The notes under the pieces: generated by a model
Seen by the model: only the letters and a program-made list of their open reading frames with translations
Databases searched by the model: none
Told to the model about the DNA's origin: nothing
Shown here: positions 46,779 to 58,680 of the stretch, piece after piece
Numbering within the stretch: the stretch's first letter is position 1
How the letters are laid out: every line of letters starts with the position of its first letter
Source of the DNA: Arenicola marina
Taxonomy: Eukaryota; Annelida; Polychaeta; Arenicolidae
Assembly: GCA_964019135.1 (NCBI GenBank)
Contig: OZ025258.1
Span: 10,745,961 to 10,809,960 of the forward strand
DNA length: 64,000 nt
Reading direction: 5' to 3'
Made by a program: the position numbers and the translations under genes

Positions 46779-47791
46779 CCGTATTTCACGTATGTTTTCG
46801 GACACTGTATGTTTTCGGACACCCCCTCAAAGGCAGAAATAAGATAAATTTAGCGTACTGTAAGTTTTCGGACACCCAACGCAGATAATTTTTCAAGTGT
46901 ATGTATATTTTCGGACACTATCGGACCTTAATTAACAATGCGTCTAGGCTCCTTTGTTATTGCGTAGTGCCGGCCCCCATGATTGCACTTCACTGCTTGT
47001 GATTGCAGGCTTTCGGCGAGAGGGGCAAGTCCCTGTCTAGGGGGTTATTTGTGCCGTGTATCAGGTGTGAAAGAGCAACACCTTGGTTGCTAAGTAATGA
47101 GCTGGGCTTTGGTCTCCATTGTGCTGGCCGGCGGACGAGTCAGTCGGCGGATGAGTTGTTTGTAAACCGCGAAAGTAAACAAGCCTTAAATCACGGAATG
47201 CATGAAAGTATTTGATTAATTTATTTTACCGAAGACTGCAGCACGTCGGCTGCAGAATCAAAGTTTCTCAAGAATTGATCCATGCTCTATATCGTTTTCC
47301 GAACAACAGTCATAGGATCGAATGCGCAGCTATATATATGGCACCTCTCGGATGGGAATTAATCCCCTTTGTTCTTGTAACTGTGTTTTATCTCTCAGAA
47401 GTTACCGTTATATTTGGCACAATGATTGCAGTTCATTGTCCCTGATTGCAATTCATAACCATGGTTTGCCTAAAGCCATATCTTCATTGACATTAAAGTT
47501 ATCGAGTATATTTTATCTCCTGTAACAGATGAGAGATCTGACGCAAGCAAATTGCACTCCGAGTATCTTCAAAACAATATTATACTCTTGATCACATTGC
47601 CCGCTGTTAAGGTGTGAAGCAGCAACACCTGGGTGTTGTCGACTCGCAATGTAGTAGGTCTTAATCGATATTTTGTTATGTATGTATGTTTTCGAACAGT
47701 GGATGCTGGAGTCCATTTTATTGACTGTAAATATTCGGACAGCCAGAAAAACAATTATTTTTAAGTGTCCGAAAACATATGTGAAATACGG
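46779..47791. mobile_element. TA-flanked DNA element with 28-bp terminal repeats
   Basis: The left end CCGTATTTCACGTATGTTTT and right end AAAACATATGTGAAATACGG are inverted repeats with one mismatch, continuing into CGGACAC. TA lies on both sides (46777-46778 and 47792-47793). It is 1,013 bp long with no transposase frame. GTTTTCGGACAC is repeated several times near the left end. TA duplication is consistent with Tc1/mariner-like or related elements. Confidence 0.85.
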
Positions 47792-48196
47792 TATATACAA
47801 TTCCCTCTTGGAAAGGATGAATCATATATTATTTACAAATTCAAACATTTATAATACCTAAATTCATCTGATGGCTCTACCACAAGTTTCATAATTCCCG
47901 GATGACTGTATTTTATATTTAGCATACTGTAAGCGGTCATTTGTTGCAGAGGCTTGCATGTAAAATGTTTGTTGACAACTCATTATGGTTGTGGGGCAGT
48001 TTTGCAAATGAGTACATTCAAGAGGCATCTACAGAGAGGGTCAGTGCAATGGGTAGGGGAGTGTATAGGTTCATCTACGAATAACAAATAAAATAGGATA
48101 ATTGATAACTTAGTTTTCTTGATTCATGTATACACATGATACAGTGGTCCTTGCATAATACAACTTCTCTTCTGCCAGCCTGAGGCAGTATAATAC

Positions 48197-48307
48197 CTGG
48201 TAAAGCGATGTCTCCAGATAAGTTCAAACAATGCTGCAACGCTGATAACCAGGTCTCCAGCTCTGTGCTGTTTAAATAGCATGTAGACACCCTTGGCTTG
48301 TGCCTTT
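48197..48307 (-). CDS. Candidate isolated exon, harmonin-N-like impression
   Basis: Between AATACCTAG and donor CCAG|GTATTA is a 111-base symmetric (phase 2/2) open segment. It encodes KAQAKGVYMLFKQHRAGDL and then VISVAALFELIWRHRFT. The spacing L-F...H/Y-R-G-D-L...V-ALFEL resembles the helical harmonin-N-like domain of whirlin-type proteins. The acceptor has a poor pyrimidine tract. An alternative start upstream (AGTTAG|G) is possible. No partner exon was found, and its phase does not fit exon 1 of the large gene. It may be a relic or chance. Confidence 0.25.
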
Positions 48308-51300
48308 CTAGGTATTGTTAATTGATTCAAATACTTAGACAACCTAACTTATATCAGATTTACAAAAAAAGGGTGAATAACAAAACGCAAACACACACTG
48401 TTACACCCACATCTTAACAGCCAGTCAGATTATAAAAAGTAGTCTTTACTCAGAGCTAATCAGGTGCAATTTGACTGCCTAAGAATGTGATTGGAACTAT
48501 GTGGTATAACAGGCTCCAATGTTGGTTGTAAGTCGCGTTAGGAAGGGAGTCACAAAATAAAGAGACTGTACCATCCTGGAACCACAGTAACTTAATATGG
48601 TTAATAGTGTCAGCTGGAGGAGGGGGGATAGGGATAGAGCATATCCCCTGTCTTCTAGCTGATTTACTCTGTGTACTGAAGCGGGTGATGTTATTCCGAC
48701 ACTGGACAGGATTTTAATACACAGGAATATGAGAAAAGAAAGTTAAAGAAGGGTATTAGCCAGAGACCTGTCTATCCACCAGATTGGTGGGCAGTTTCAA
48801 TTTTGGCAGGCAGATTTTAAGTTTGGCGGACACTCAGATGCTGCTTACCCGCCCCAAAAATGGTGTGTTTAAGTCAAATGTTTTAGAAGCCAATCATGGC
48901 GCTTATAGTTTCATATGAATACTTTTTGCTACACCTTTTGCTAACAATTTTTTTTTTTTTTTTTTGCCAGCCCAAATTTGGGCTGGCAAAAAAAAACTTC
49001 TGGCTAATACCCTGTGCTAGAGTGTATCTGCAATTGACGCCTGGGTTATTAACTTCATTGGCCAGATGGGATTACGATAGCCCGGGACAAGCAAAGAATT
49101 ACCCCAGATCTCATGGCTAGTGAAGTTGGTAAAAAAGTCAGGTGGAGGGGAGAGATGAGAAAAGCTTAAGACTTGGTTTATATATTAGCAGATAAGTCAC
49201 ACCCCTCAGACATGACACAAAATGGTGTGACTCATTCATTAACATTTAAGGTAACTATATAGGCTTGTCTTCAGTAATTTGGATATATAGACCAGAAGGT
49301 AGGTTCCAGTATCCTAGATTTCTTAAAATTATAAAACATCCGAAAAATACTGGGGCATTAATTTAAATCCAATATTGTGTAGTCTACTCACCTGCTCACT
49401 ATATATTTACAATGCGGTACCATATCCCCTCACAGTCACAGACAGTTCAATGAAATATATCATTCAAAATTTATCTGTGACAAAGGATACATAGATCTAC
49501 CTTTCAGAATCGCTGCATCCTTATAATATTATTCTTTAAAAAGTACAGATTATCATATTTATTTTAGGACATCTATGTGTTAGACCCCCAACTCACTAAG
49601 CTTACCTGGCATCACAAACAGGCATTGGCACTGGTTATGAGATTAAATTAAATTTTATCCTTTTGAAGTTTTGATTGTCATAAAATATTTATAGACTTAA
49701 CTGATATAAGAATTGAAATAATAGCTACTATCATTAACTGACCTACAATGAATGTGTTAACAATAATGAGTTCTTAATGCTTTGTTTTGAGACCTATAGT
49801 GTTTCTACGACAGGAAACCCGCGAAAGTGGTCCGCCAGCCCGCTGGATACACTGGTAAATAGGCTGGCCTGTTTTTATAGTCGCAAGTGCACTTCCGCTT
49901 CTCAACCAAGAACTATTAATACGACAAGAAATATTCTAAAATCATTCACTTCTCACAGTTTAAGGCAAATGTTTCATCCGCAATACCTTTTAATGGTCAT
50001 CAAAGCATGCCCGCTTTGAACTTTGGCTGATAATTTCCACAACTCTTTATTTTCTGTCTTCCCTTTATGTTCCTCGATGATAGGGTCTACACGCTGATAC
50101 GTCACGCGCGTGAAACACGGAGCAGAACTCAAAGCGTTGCAACGGCTGGAATGGGTGTGTCCTCTCAACACTGCAGGATCGAGCCACATAAACATATATA
50201 TAACACATACAAACGTTCCTAATCACTCGTGTGACGTTTGCCAACCGTAACATAATGAAATATATTGTTTTAAGCAAGGGACGAACGTTCCCAGCTAATT
50301 GCAGGTTGGACTAAGATTTTGAAATGGAGGGCGGCCCTGTATTTTTAGGCCTACATGTAGTAGGCCCTTACCTAACCTACCTAACTTAGCGAACGGGCAA
50401 AACTTGCGGTGCTTGTGGCTTTGGTAGAGGCACAAGACGTGTTCAGTGGGGTCCCCAGGGGATCAAAAGACGAATTTCGCCCCCAACCTCACCCACCCTT
50501 TCTTTAAAACCGTAGCCTAGAGATGCCGTTTCATCCAACGTCGTTTCGTGGTTGACAGTTCTAAATGCATATCCTACTAGAACACCCAATAAAAAAGCTA
50601 CGTTGCCACAAAGGTGGTAATTGAAACTTGGTGTTACAATATATGTAGTGTATGGAACTGAATGAATATATATTTAATTATTGTGTGTTTGCATTATAAC
50701 GTTATCAGGATGTCGCGCGATACCGTGATAGGGTGATAGACACCTGGGGGACTGGAATCACACCGTAAAGACTAGAGGTCTTTAATAGTCAGTGAACTGT
50801 CATAGCTGCGCCATCTATTTGAATCCAATCACTGAAAATGTATGATTAGGCACCAACCCAAGGTGCGTCGATCTAATGATAACGGATTATGGACGAACAT
50901 CTGACGGGTTCGCGACGTCATATTTTAGACGTGGGAACGGCTAGCCTAGCTTTAAGCTTCCACGTCACTTATTCGTCGATTTGGCGTCTAATGACGTCAT
51001 GACGTAAATGCGACTAGTTTACGACGGCGGTGTGCCCACTGGGGACATATCTTCGTTTTAAATTGGTTCATCTGCCCAAAATACGAAGTCTCTCCACTTA
51101 GGATTTGATTGACCAGTGTGTCTGAATCGATATCGACCAGATTCTATTGAATATGTTCTATAGAGACGCCAGTTACGTATCTTAAAAATGATATAGAACA
51201 GTGTTTAATAGCAATTCTACAGAATGTTTGTCCTGTAGAAACACTATAAAGACATCTATAGAAACGCTATGGAACACTGCATGCTCTATAGAATTTCTAT

Positions 51301-51329
51301 AGAGTTCTTTAGAAACTCTATATGACATT

Positions 51330-51810
51330 TTTAGCAGTATACCTCCGTGTACTATGGATTTACCATGGTATACCTCCACGCACTATCAATTTACCATGGT
51401 ATACCTCTGTGTACTATGGAGTTACCATGATATACCTCCGTGTACTATGGAGTTAGCATGATATACCTCTGTGTACTATGGATTTTCCATGATTTACACC
51501 AATGTACTATGGATTTACCATGGTATACCTCTGTGTACTATGGATTTACCATGCTATACCTCCGTGTACTATGGATTTACCATGGTATACCTCTGTGTAC
51601 TATGGATTTACCATGGTATACCTCCGTGTACTATGGATTTACCATGGTATACCTTAGTGTACTATGGATTTACCATGGTATACCTCCGTGTACTATGGAT
51701 TTACCATAGTATACCATGGATATACTATAGTATACCATGGTGTGCAATGCATTTACCACAGTATACCATGGTGTACCATGGATTTACTGTGGTCTACCAT
51801 AGTAAACTTT
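51330..51810 (+). repeat. 31-bp minisatellite (TATACCTCCGTGTACTATGG)
   Basis: About 12-15 units of 31 bp with TACTATGGATTTACCATGG. It degrades to the right into shorter TATACCATGG palindromes. Long plus frames here are repeat artefacts. Confidence 0.9.
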
Positions 51811-52035
51811 TATATGGGTGATTCCAGGAGGTTTCGTTCTTGGGCCAATTGCATACTTCATTTAGTCTTCATGCATGCTCATTTTTATAATTTTGACAGC
51901 AAAACCTTCTCTGTAGAACGTTTTATTGACAATTGACTCCTTGGGCAGCGGGAAATCGCCTGTAAATGGCAGGATCGATACCTGCTTAAGTATTAAATTG
52001 TGGGAATTAAGCTTTGCTGCGCTTCCTCATCTCCA

Positions 52036-54148
52036 CCTCTGTGTGTGTGGGAGAGGGGAAGGGGGGGGGGGGGGGAGGGGCTATTCCGTTCCGTTGAATT
52101 GGGAACGTGAAAAATAATTCTTCGTGAACTGGGAATGGGGTATTAGCCGACTGTCGGGATCAAGGATTTTCATAAAAATGTGAACTGGGAATTTTCATAT
52201 TAAATAACACACCACAAAACCCACAAACGTGCATCGGGAAATCGCCAATTTATATAATGTACCCGCCCTTTTTTAGGCGGGGAAATTCTCCTTTTTAATT
52301 CATCGTGACCTGGGAATGAAGACATTTATTCGTCTTAATCTGAGAACACGACTCCCACCCCCCCCCCCTTCCCCCTCCCCCCTTGCCCCCCCCCCCCCCC
52401 ACACTTCTCGTCCTTTGTAATCACGATGCCCAATACCAGACTATAGTCAAGTCCTTTTACGACGGGCTTTATAGGCATCAGGAATTAGGCCGTACTAATG
52501 AGTAGGCAAAGCAGGTTAAAAATTATTATATCAGATTGGTTTCGGGTATGTCTGGATTGCCCAAGATGTCGGTCAACCAAACCTTTTTCTAAATAAAGTA
52601 AAAGCAAAGGCTAATGAATATGTCGAAACAATAATAGTCAATAATTTACAGATGAGATGAGCAGGCTTCAAACGTAATGTGGATTTAAATCTGTATTAGC
52701 GATTACATTCTATTTGAAATGTTTAAGGTCACAGAAACTGTGGGGAGCGCTGTGTAGGCTCAGATGTTCAGCGCATAGTCTGGAAATCGAAGTTGGTTGC
52801 CATATAAGAGCATTGAGCGTCCATGCGGGTGTGTTTCTTTTGTGAAAACGCAGGAAATATTATCATGGAAGACGAATGCCACTTTATCCTGAAATGCCCT
52901 CTCGATGAACCGTTAAGACAAGACTATCTCTCATTCTTTGTAATTCGTTATCCGTGCGTGGCAAACTTCAAAACAAACCATTCGCACCAAAATGCTAATC
53001 GACAGGGCGTGTGTTCTAAACAGCCTGCTGTATGGCAGGAAAACGTGTACTAAATATAGTGACCAAGAAAGAAAACTGAACAATTTTTATTTTCGTTGCT
53101 TGCGAGACATGGGAGGGCAAGGTAACAAATTCTTAAGTATTAGCCAGAGCCAGCGTACCAAGCATTCGTGCTCTTGTGAAACAAGACGTCTTCGTTGGCT
53201 TCATATGCAAGATGAACGCATTTCAAAGTATGTGCTCTGCAGCGAGCTTGCCGCCAGAACAAGGCCATGCAGCTATTCGGTCCAAAGTTCAGGTTTAAGG
53301 ATGTTTGTAAGCGTGACATGAAGACATTCGGCAATGATTCGTATTGTTCGAGAAGATCTAGCATCCCAAAGGAGTGGATAGGCAGGTCCCGTGCGAGAAG
53401 GAATGGCCCACCACGACGGGCTCTGGTTTGAGAAAGTGGATTTGAAACGCCAATCTAGGCGTCCAGTGAGCCATAACAAGACTTAACGACAGGTCATCGA
53501 TGTCACAACTGCGGTATAAGTTCTGTCGGTAACAGATATAGGCTTATTAAACTGTTGGTGCCACGCCGAAACAACTTCAGCTCATATTAATCTTATGTGT
53601 TGCCACGCCCCTATTATCGAGCTATAACGTAGGCCCCAAATAGTAGAACGGAATACTTTTTCCACTTGTTTTAGCATCTACCAATTTAAATTCTAGGAGC
53701 GAGGAAAGTGACGTCAAAGGGGAATACAAACGCATGTGCTTTTACATTGAGGTTCAGATTCTATCTGCTCATTGGCTTGAACTCGACGAAAAACACTCAA
53801 CCATGAGAATAATACACGCCCTCGACAACAGATGCAAATGCATTGCCTCAAAACTCACTTGTCAATCTGGTGACATCATTGGTGAATTTCTAAGTAACGC
53901 TCGAATGCAATTCTCCCAGAAATAAACCCGCCGAACCTCACTTTTGCTACTTTGACGAACGCGTCACAAAGCCACAATGGCATTCCTGCAACAAAGAATC
54001 AACCTGCTAAATATAACAAAATTTGTTAGAGTGGTTGTCATCTTATTGCCCATGCAGCGCAAAATATGTCAGGCAGTATAATTAAAGCGCAATCGATGGT
54101 TCGACGAGTTCGATAATAACAACCCTATGATTTCAACTGTTACGCAAA
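52036..54148 (+). repeat. 2.1-kb tandem duplication, unit 1
   Basis: Runs from CCTCTGTGTGTGTG to TTCAACTGTTACGCAAA and is followed after about 17 bases by unit 2. Long blocks are nearly identical between units, with scattered substitutions and small indels. It contains a decayed LINE fragment and a segment (GTGAACTGGGAATTTT type) also found at 62190-62400. Confidence 0.88.
52823..53485 (+). pseudogene. Decayed LINE 3'-end fragment, unit 1
   Basis: A Cys-His zinc-binding segment (VCFFCENAGNII, then CHFILKCPLDEPLRQD) is followed by the tail typical of RTE/CR1-like elements in many invertebrates (LNNFYFRCLRDMGGQ, RLRWLHMQD, then ELAARTRPC). Several frameshifts and stops interrupt it, so no intact product is possible. 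The same fragment with other lesions lies in unit 2. Confidence 0.75.
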
Positions 54149-54892
54149 AACAGTTGAAACACCCCCTCTGTGTGTGTGTGAGGGGGTGGGGTATTTCCGT
54201 TCCGTTGAATTGGGAACGTAAAGAATAATTCTTCGTGAACTGGGAATGGGGTATTAGCCGACTGTCGAGTTCAAGAATTTTCATAAAAACGTGAACTGGG
54301 AATTTTAATATTAAATACACGTGCATCGGGAAATCGCCAATTTATATAATGTACCCGCCCTCTTTTAGGCGGGGAAATTCTCCTTTTTAATTCATCGTGA
54401 CCTGGAAATTTAATTAATTGGACATTTATTCGTCTTGATCTGGGAACACGACACCCGCCCCCCCCCCTCCCCCATTTCTCGTCCTTTGTAATCACGATGC
54501 CCAATACCAGACTATAGTCAAGTCCTTTTACGACGTGCTTTATAGGCATCAGGAATTAGGCCGTACTAATGAGTAGGCAAAGCAGGTTAAAATTTATTAT
54601 ATCAGATTGGTTTCGGGTATGTCTGGATTGCCCAAGATGTCGGTCAACCAAAGCTTTTTCTAAATGAAGTAAAAGCAAAGGCTAATGAATATGTCGAAAC
54701 AATAATAGTCAATAATTTACAGATGAGATGAGCAGGCTTCAAACGTATTGTGAATGTAAATCTGTATTAGCGATTATACATTCTATTTGAAATGTTGAAG
54801 GTCACAGAAACTGAGGGGAGCGCTGTGTAGGCTCAGATGTTCAGCGCATAGTCTGGAAATCGAAGTTTGTCGCCATAAGAGCATTGAGCGTC

Positions 54893-55516
54893 AATGCAGG
54901 TGTGTTTCTTTTGTGAAAACGCAAGAAATATTGTCATGGAAGACGAATGCCACTTTATCCTGAAATGCCCTCTCTATGAACCGTTAAGACAATACTATCC
55001 CTCATTCTTTGTAATTCGTTATCAGTCAATTTTATTACCTTGTTTAAATATACCTTTGGTATGTTGAACAAACGTGCGTGGCAAACTTCAAAACAAACCA
55101 TTCGCACCAAGTGCTAATCGACAGGGCGTGTGTTCTAAGCAGCCTGCTGTATAGCAGGAAAACGTGTACTAAATATAGTGGCCAAGAAAAAAACTGAACA
55201 ATTTTTATTTTCGTTGCTTGCGAGACATGGGAGGGCAAGGTAACAAATGTTTTAGTATTAGCCAGAGCCAGCGTACCAAGCATTCTTGCTCTTGTGAAAC
55301 AAAGACGTCTTCGTTGGCTTCATATGCAAGATGAAAATATTCCAAAGTCTGTGCTCTGCAGCGAGCTTGCCGCCAGAACAAGGCCAGCTATACGGTGTTT
55401 GCCATGGATGGGCAGGTCCCGTGCGAGAAGGAATGGCCCACCACGACGGGCTCTGGTTTGAGAAAGTGGATCTGAAACGCCGATCTAGGCGTCCAGTGAG
55501 CCATAACAAGACCTAA
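54893..55516 (+). pseudogene. Decayed LINE 3'-end fragment, unit 2
   Basis: Copy of the 52823-53485 fragment with different disruptions, including the 70-base insertion at about 55024 and a short deletion after ELAARTRP. This unit reads through GRPVREGMAHHD in another frame. Not functional. Confidence 0.72.
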
Positions 55517-55946
55517 CGACAGGTCATCGATGCCACAACTGCGGTATAAGTTCTGTCGGTAACAGATATAGGCTTATTAAACTGTTGGTGCCACGCCGAA
55601 ACAACTTCAGCTCATATTAATCTTATGTGTTTCCACGCCCCTATTATCGAGCTATAACGTACGCCCCAAATAGTAGAACGGAATACTTTTTCCGCTTGTT
55701 TTCGCATCTACCAGTTTGAATTCTGGGAGCGAGGAAAGTGACGCCAAGGGGGAATACAAACGCATGTGCTTTTACATTGAGGTTCAGATTCTATCTGCTC
55801 ATTGGCTTGAACTCAACGACACACACTCAACCATGAGAACAATACACGCCCTCGACAACAGATGCCCACGCATTGCCTCAACGCTCACCTGTTAATCTTG
55901 GAATATCATTGGGGAATTTCTAAGTAACGCTCGGATGCTATGCTCC

Positions 55947-56583
55947 TAGTCCCATGTGACGTTGTTGGGAAACAACGCCACATGTCCGGACCATCAAATC
56001 CTGTATGGCATTTTACAAACACGCGTGGCGTGAAGCGGTGCTGATGGCGAGGACTTTTTGGGGTATGGCAATCGTTTTTAAAAAGTATGTATCTTACAAC
56101 TTATCTTGTTATTTTGGTTGAAGTCTCCGTGATTAGGACGATATCCTGTGTTGATCTTCGAAGCAGCAGACAACTCTGTTCTGTCCGCCACCATACCCAC
56201 TCAGTGGAGAAACTGCGCATGCGTGCATGTCGTTAAAACCACACCATTCGCTTGGTGGCGCTTCATACACCCAGTCATTGACACGCAATAAGCGAAACGC
56301 CACCTGGCGAAAGCCGCTGGTGAAGAATGACCAAATACGACATGGTGCGATTAACAACAAGAAAGTTTCATTTCAACTGACTTGATAGTAATATGCGATA
56401 CTTTGTTAGTTCATATGCATGTGGGTTTTGTTGTAAATATGAAGTTTAGGCATCATAGTACAAAATGACAAAGGTTTGATGGATCGTGCGGTTAACATAC
56501 ACTTAGTCGCCCACAAACAAATCATTTTCCACATGAGGATATGAGACTGTTGTGCAGAGCAACAACTGTCTCATATGGGACTA
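55947..56583. mobile_element. Inverted-repeat element inserted in duplication unit 2
   Basis: Ends TAGTCCCATGTGACGTTGTT and the complement of TAGTCCCATATGAGACAGTT. Absent at the matching place in unit 1 (about 53910), so the empty site can be read within the window. The flanks (CTATGCTCC and CATCGCTCC) look like a decayed 9-bp duplication. TAG...CTA ends and 9 bp recall the foldbacks at 12715 and 19872. No coding frame. Confidence 0.72.
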
Positions 56584-57339
56584 CATCGCTCCCAGAAATA
56601 ACCCCGCGCCGAACCTCACTTTTACTACTTTGACGTACGCGTCACAAAGCCACAATGGCGTTCCTGCAACAAAGAACTAACCTGCTAAATATAACAAAAT
56701 TTGTTATTGTAGTTGTCATCTTCTTGCCTATGCAGCGCAACATATGTGAGTCAGTATATTTAACGAGTTCGACGAGTTCAATAATAACAACCCTATGATT
56801 TCAACTGTTACGCAAATTATTATAGTCGAATGAGCAGTTACTGTTTGCTTCCAAGTAAAACAACACTTTGGTTTAATTGTCCATGTCCATGTGCAAGTTT
56901 GTTCTTCCATACCTGAACTAAACTGGGCCATTTTATTCGACAAATCTCAACTCGAGTGAATTTATATTCACAAAATGCAGTCCGGCAGTTTGGGTATCCT
57001 TGACAAGAAGTCAGCTAGCTGTTATTCGATTGCATATTATGATGCCATATGGGCTCTCTTTGCTTTAAGGCAAAGCCAAGTGATGTACGTGGGGTGTACT
57101 CATCATGTTTGCAACATTGTATCGTTGATATCTTTATTGACGTCTTTAGTCATTGATACACGAAATGACCGTGGTGACTCAGTATCCTTTGTTATCGTCA
57201 GTTTTGCGCGTTATTTGGCTAAAATGCTCATATATTGGCAAGAACAAAATACTATCCCATTTGAAATCGTAACCCAGCCCCAAAATCAGGCCGTCATATC
57301 TGTTAGGAATGGCCCGTTGCCAGACGATTCCCTGGTTCC

Positions 57340-57610
57340 CAGGTGAGATGCCCAGCCAGCCTAATGCCCAGCTATTATGCCCTGGTCTGATTGATGCTCA
57401 GCTTGATGGCCAGGTCTGATGCCTAGGTCTTATGCCCAGCTTGATGCCCAAATTGCATGCCCAGATTGGTGCCTGGTCTGGTCACCAGGTGTGATGACTA
57501 GATCTGATGCCCAGGTGTGATGACCAGGTGTGATGACCAGGTGTGATGACCAGGTCTGATGCTCGGGCCAAATCTGATGACCAGTTCCGATGCTCGGGCC
57601 AGATCTGATG
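57340..57610 (+). repeat. Minisatellite (GATGACCAGGTCTGATGCCC)
   Basis: Irregular units of about 12-20 bases with the core TGATGCCCAGGT or TGATGACCAGGT. Confidence 0.85.
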
Positions 57611-57721
57611 ACCAGATAATCTTCGTGTTGCATCAAGACATAAGACTGCAATCCCAGAAATTAATAAGTATAAGTATCATCTTTCGTGGGCTATCACTAA
57701 GTGTCCTTGGGCGATGCCTAT

Positions 57722-57835
57722 CGTTGCAAGACGGCATTTACCACACCATTTGGATTGTTCGGATACAGTCGGGCGCCTTTCGGGTTGTGCAACACACCGG
57801 AGACATTTCAGCGCTTTATGCATGCAGCCATGAAC
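57722..57835 (+). pseudogene. Ty3/Gypsy reverse transcriptase fragment
   Basis: A 38-codon stretch with KTAFTTPFGLF and then APFGLCNTPETFQRFM, the conserved reverse transcriptase block of Ty3/Gypsy elements just after the catalytic region. There is no continuation on either side and no LTRs, so it is an isolated relic. Confidence 0.88.
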
Positions 57836-58204
57836 GTGTCTGCGAGCCTGAAACCGGTAGATCCAGTGTTATGGCAAGCCGTGGGGATCTAGAACGGGCA
57901 TCAACTTGACCAATGCTGTCTGGAAGGCGTCCTGTGCGCAAGGGCTCAGTGTTGAACATAAAACGAAACAAAATGACGAAACGACGATATGATCAATCAA
58001 AGTGACCGTTTGCGACTGCCTCCGCCAAGCAGAATTAATCATAGCTAAGAACACCATAATTGTGTTCTCTCTCTTGATCTAAGCCCGTGTTAGGGGTTTG
58101 GAAGAGGTAGATGGCGACACGGGACATTGGGTTTAAAAACAAATCGACACCCGCAAACGGCAAACGTCAGTTATCAAGCAAATTTAAATAAGGAGCGCGC
58201 CCTT

Positions 58205-58680
58205 GTTATGATGTCTCGCCTCTATCGTTTCTATTGCGGGTACTCGGGGCCACAATTCATTATATTCAACATTACATTCATGTACGTTTAATCCCTTTAC
58301 TTTTCATTCATGCACATGTCATTCATGTACTTAGCTTTCATGTAGTTTCCATTCATATACTTTCCATTCGTGTACGTTCAGCATTGTACTTTCCATTCGT
58401 GTACGTTCAGCATTGTACTTTCCATTCGTGTACGTTCAGCATTGTACTTTCCATTCGTGTACGTTCAGCATTGTACTTTTCATTCATGTATTCAAACCCT
58501 TTTATTCTCACTTCTACATCGACAACTATTTTTCGAGACTATTGTCGATTTCATAAATGTACACATTACTTCAGCGATTTTCATACGAAAGCCTGCTGTG
58601 CTGTTCATAATCGATGCAGAAGCCGAAAATCCCGACGAGCAATTGTGGCCCTTTTTTTTATGTTATTTATTTGAGTTATG
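58205..58680 (+). repeat. Dispersed repeat R4 with internal 15-bp array, copy 1
   Basis: The flanks GGGGCCACAATTCATTA and ATCGATGCAGAAGCCGAAA recur in reverse complement at 61290-61650. Inside are repeats of CATTCATGTACTTTC that have become CATTCGTGTACGTTCAG plus CATTGTACTTTC here. Confidence 0.85.

Larger units (their letters stand above)
45072..51329. other. Region upstream of the large gene; promoter not located
   Basis: Mostly AT-rich, with a minisatellite, a TA-flanked element and one weak exon candidate listed separately. Paired TGACGTCA/TGACGTCAT sites and other CpG-containing text at 50900-51010 could belong to a promoter, but no first exon could be tied to the gene. Short frames at 49777-50020 and 48896-49120 have no recognisable content. 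Confidence 0.4.
54165..56815 (+). repeat. 2.1-kb tandem duplication, unit 2 (with insertion)
   Basis: Matches unit 1 from its first GTGTGTGTG to TCAACTGTTACGCAAA. It is interrupted by a 637-bp inverted-repeat element at 55947-56583. An additional 70-base stretch near 55024-55075, absent from unit 1, lies inside the LINE fragment. Confidence 0.87.

Noticed and set aside
51440..51936. Plus frames of 89-116 codons (MYYGFTMVYL type)
   Set aside because: Translation of the 31-bp minisatellite.
56975..57346. 123-codon plus frame as a gene
   Set aside because: No motif, no splice context, next to a decayed retroelement; length is possible by chance.
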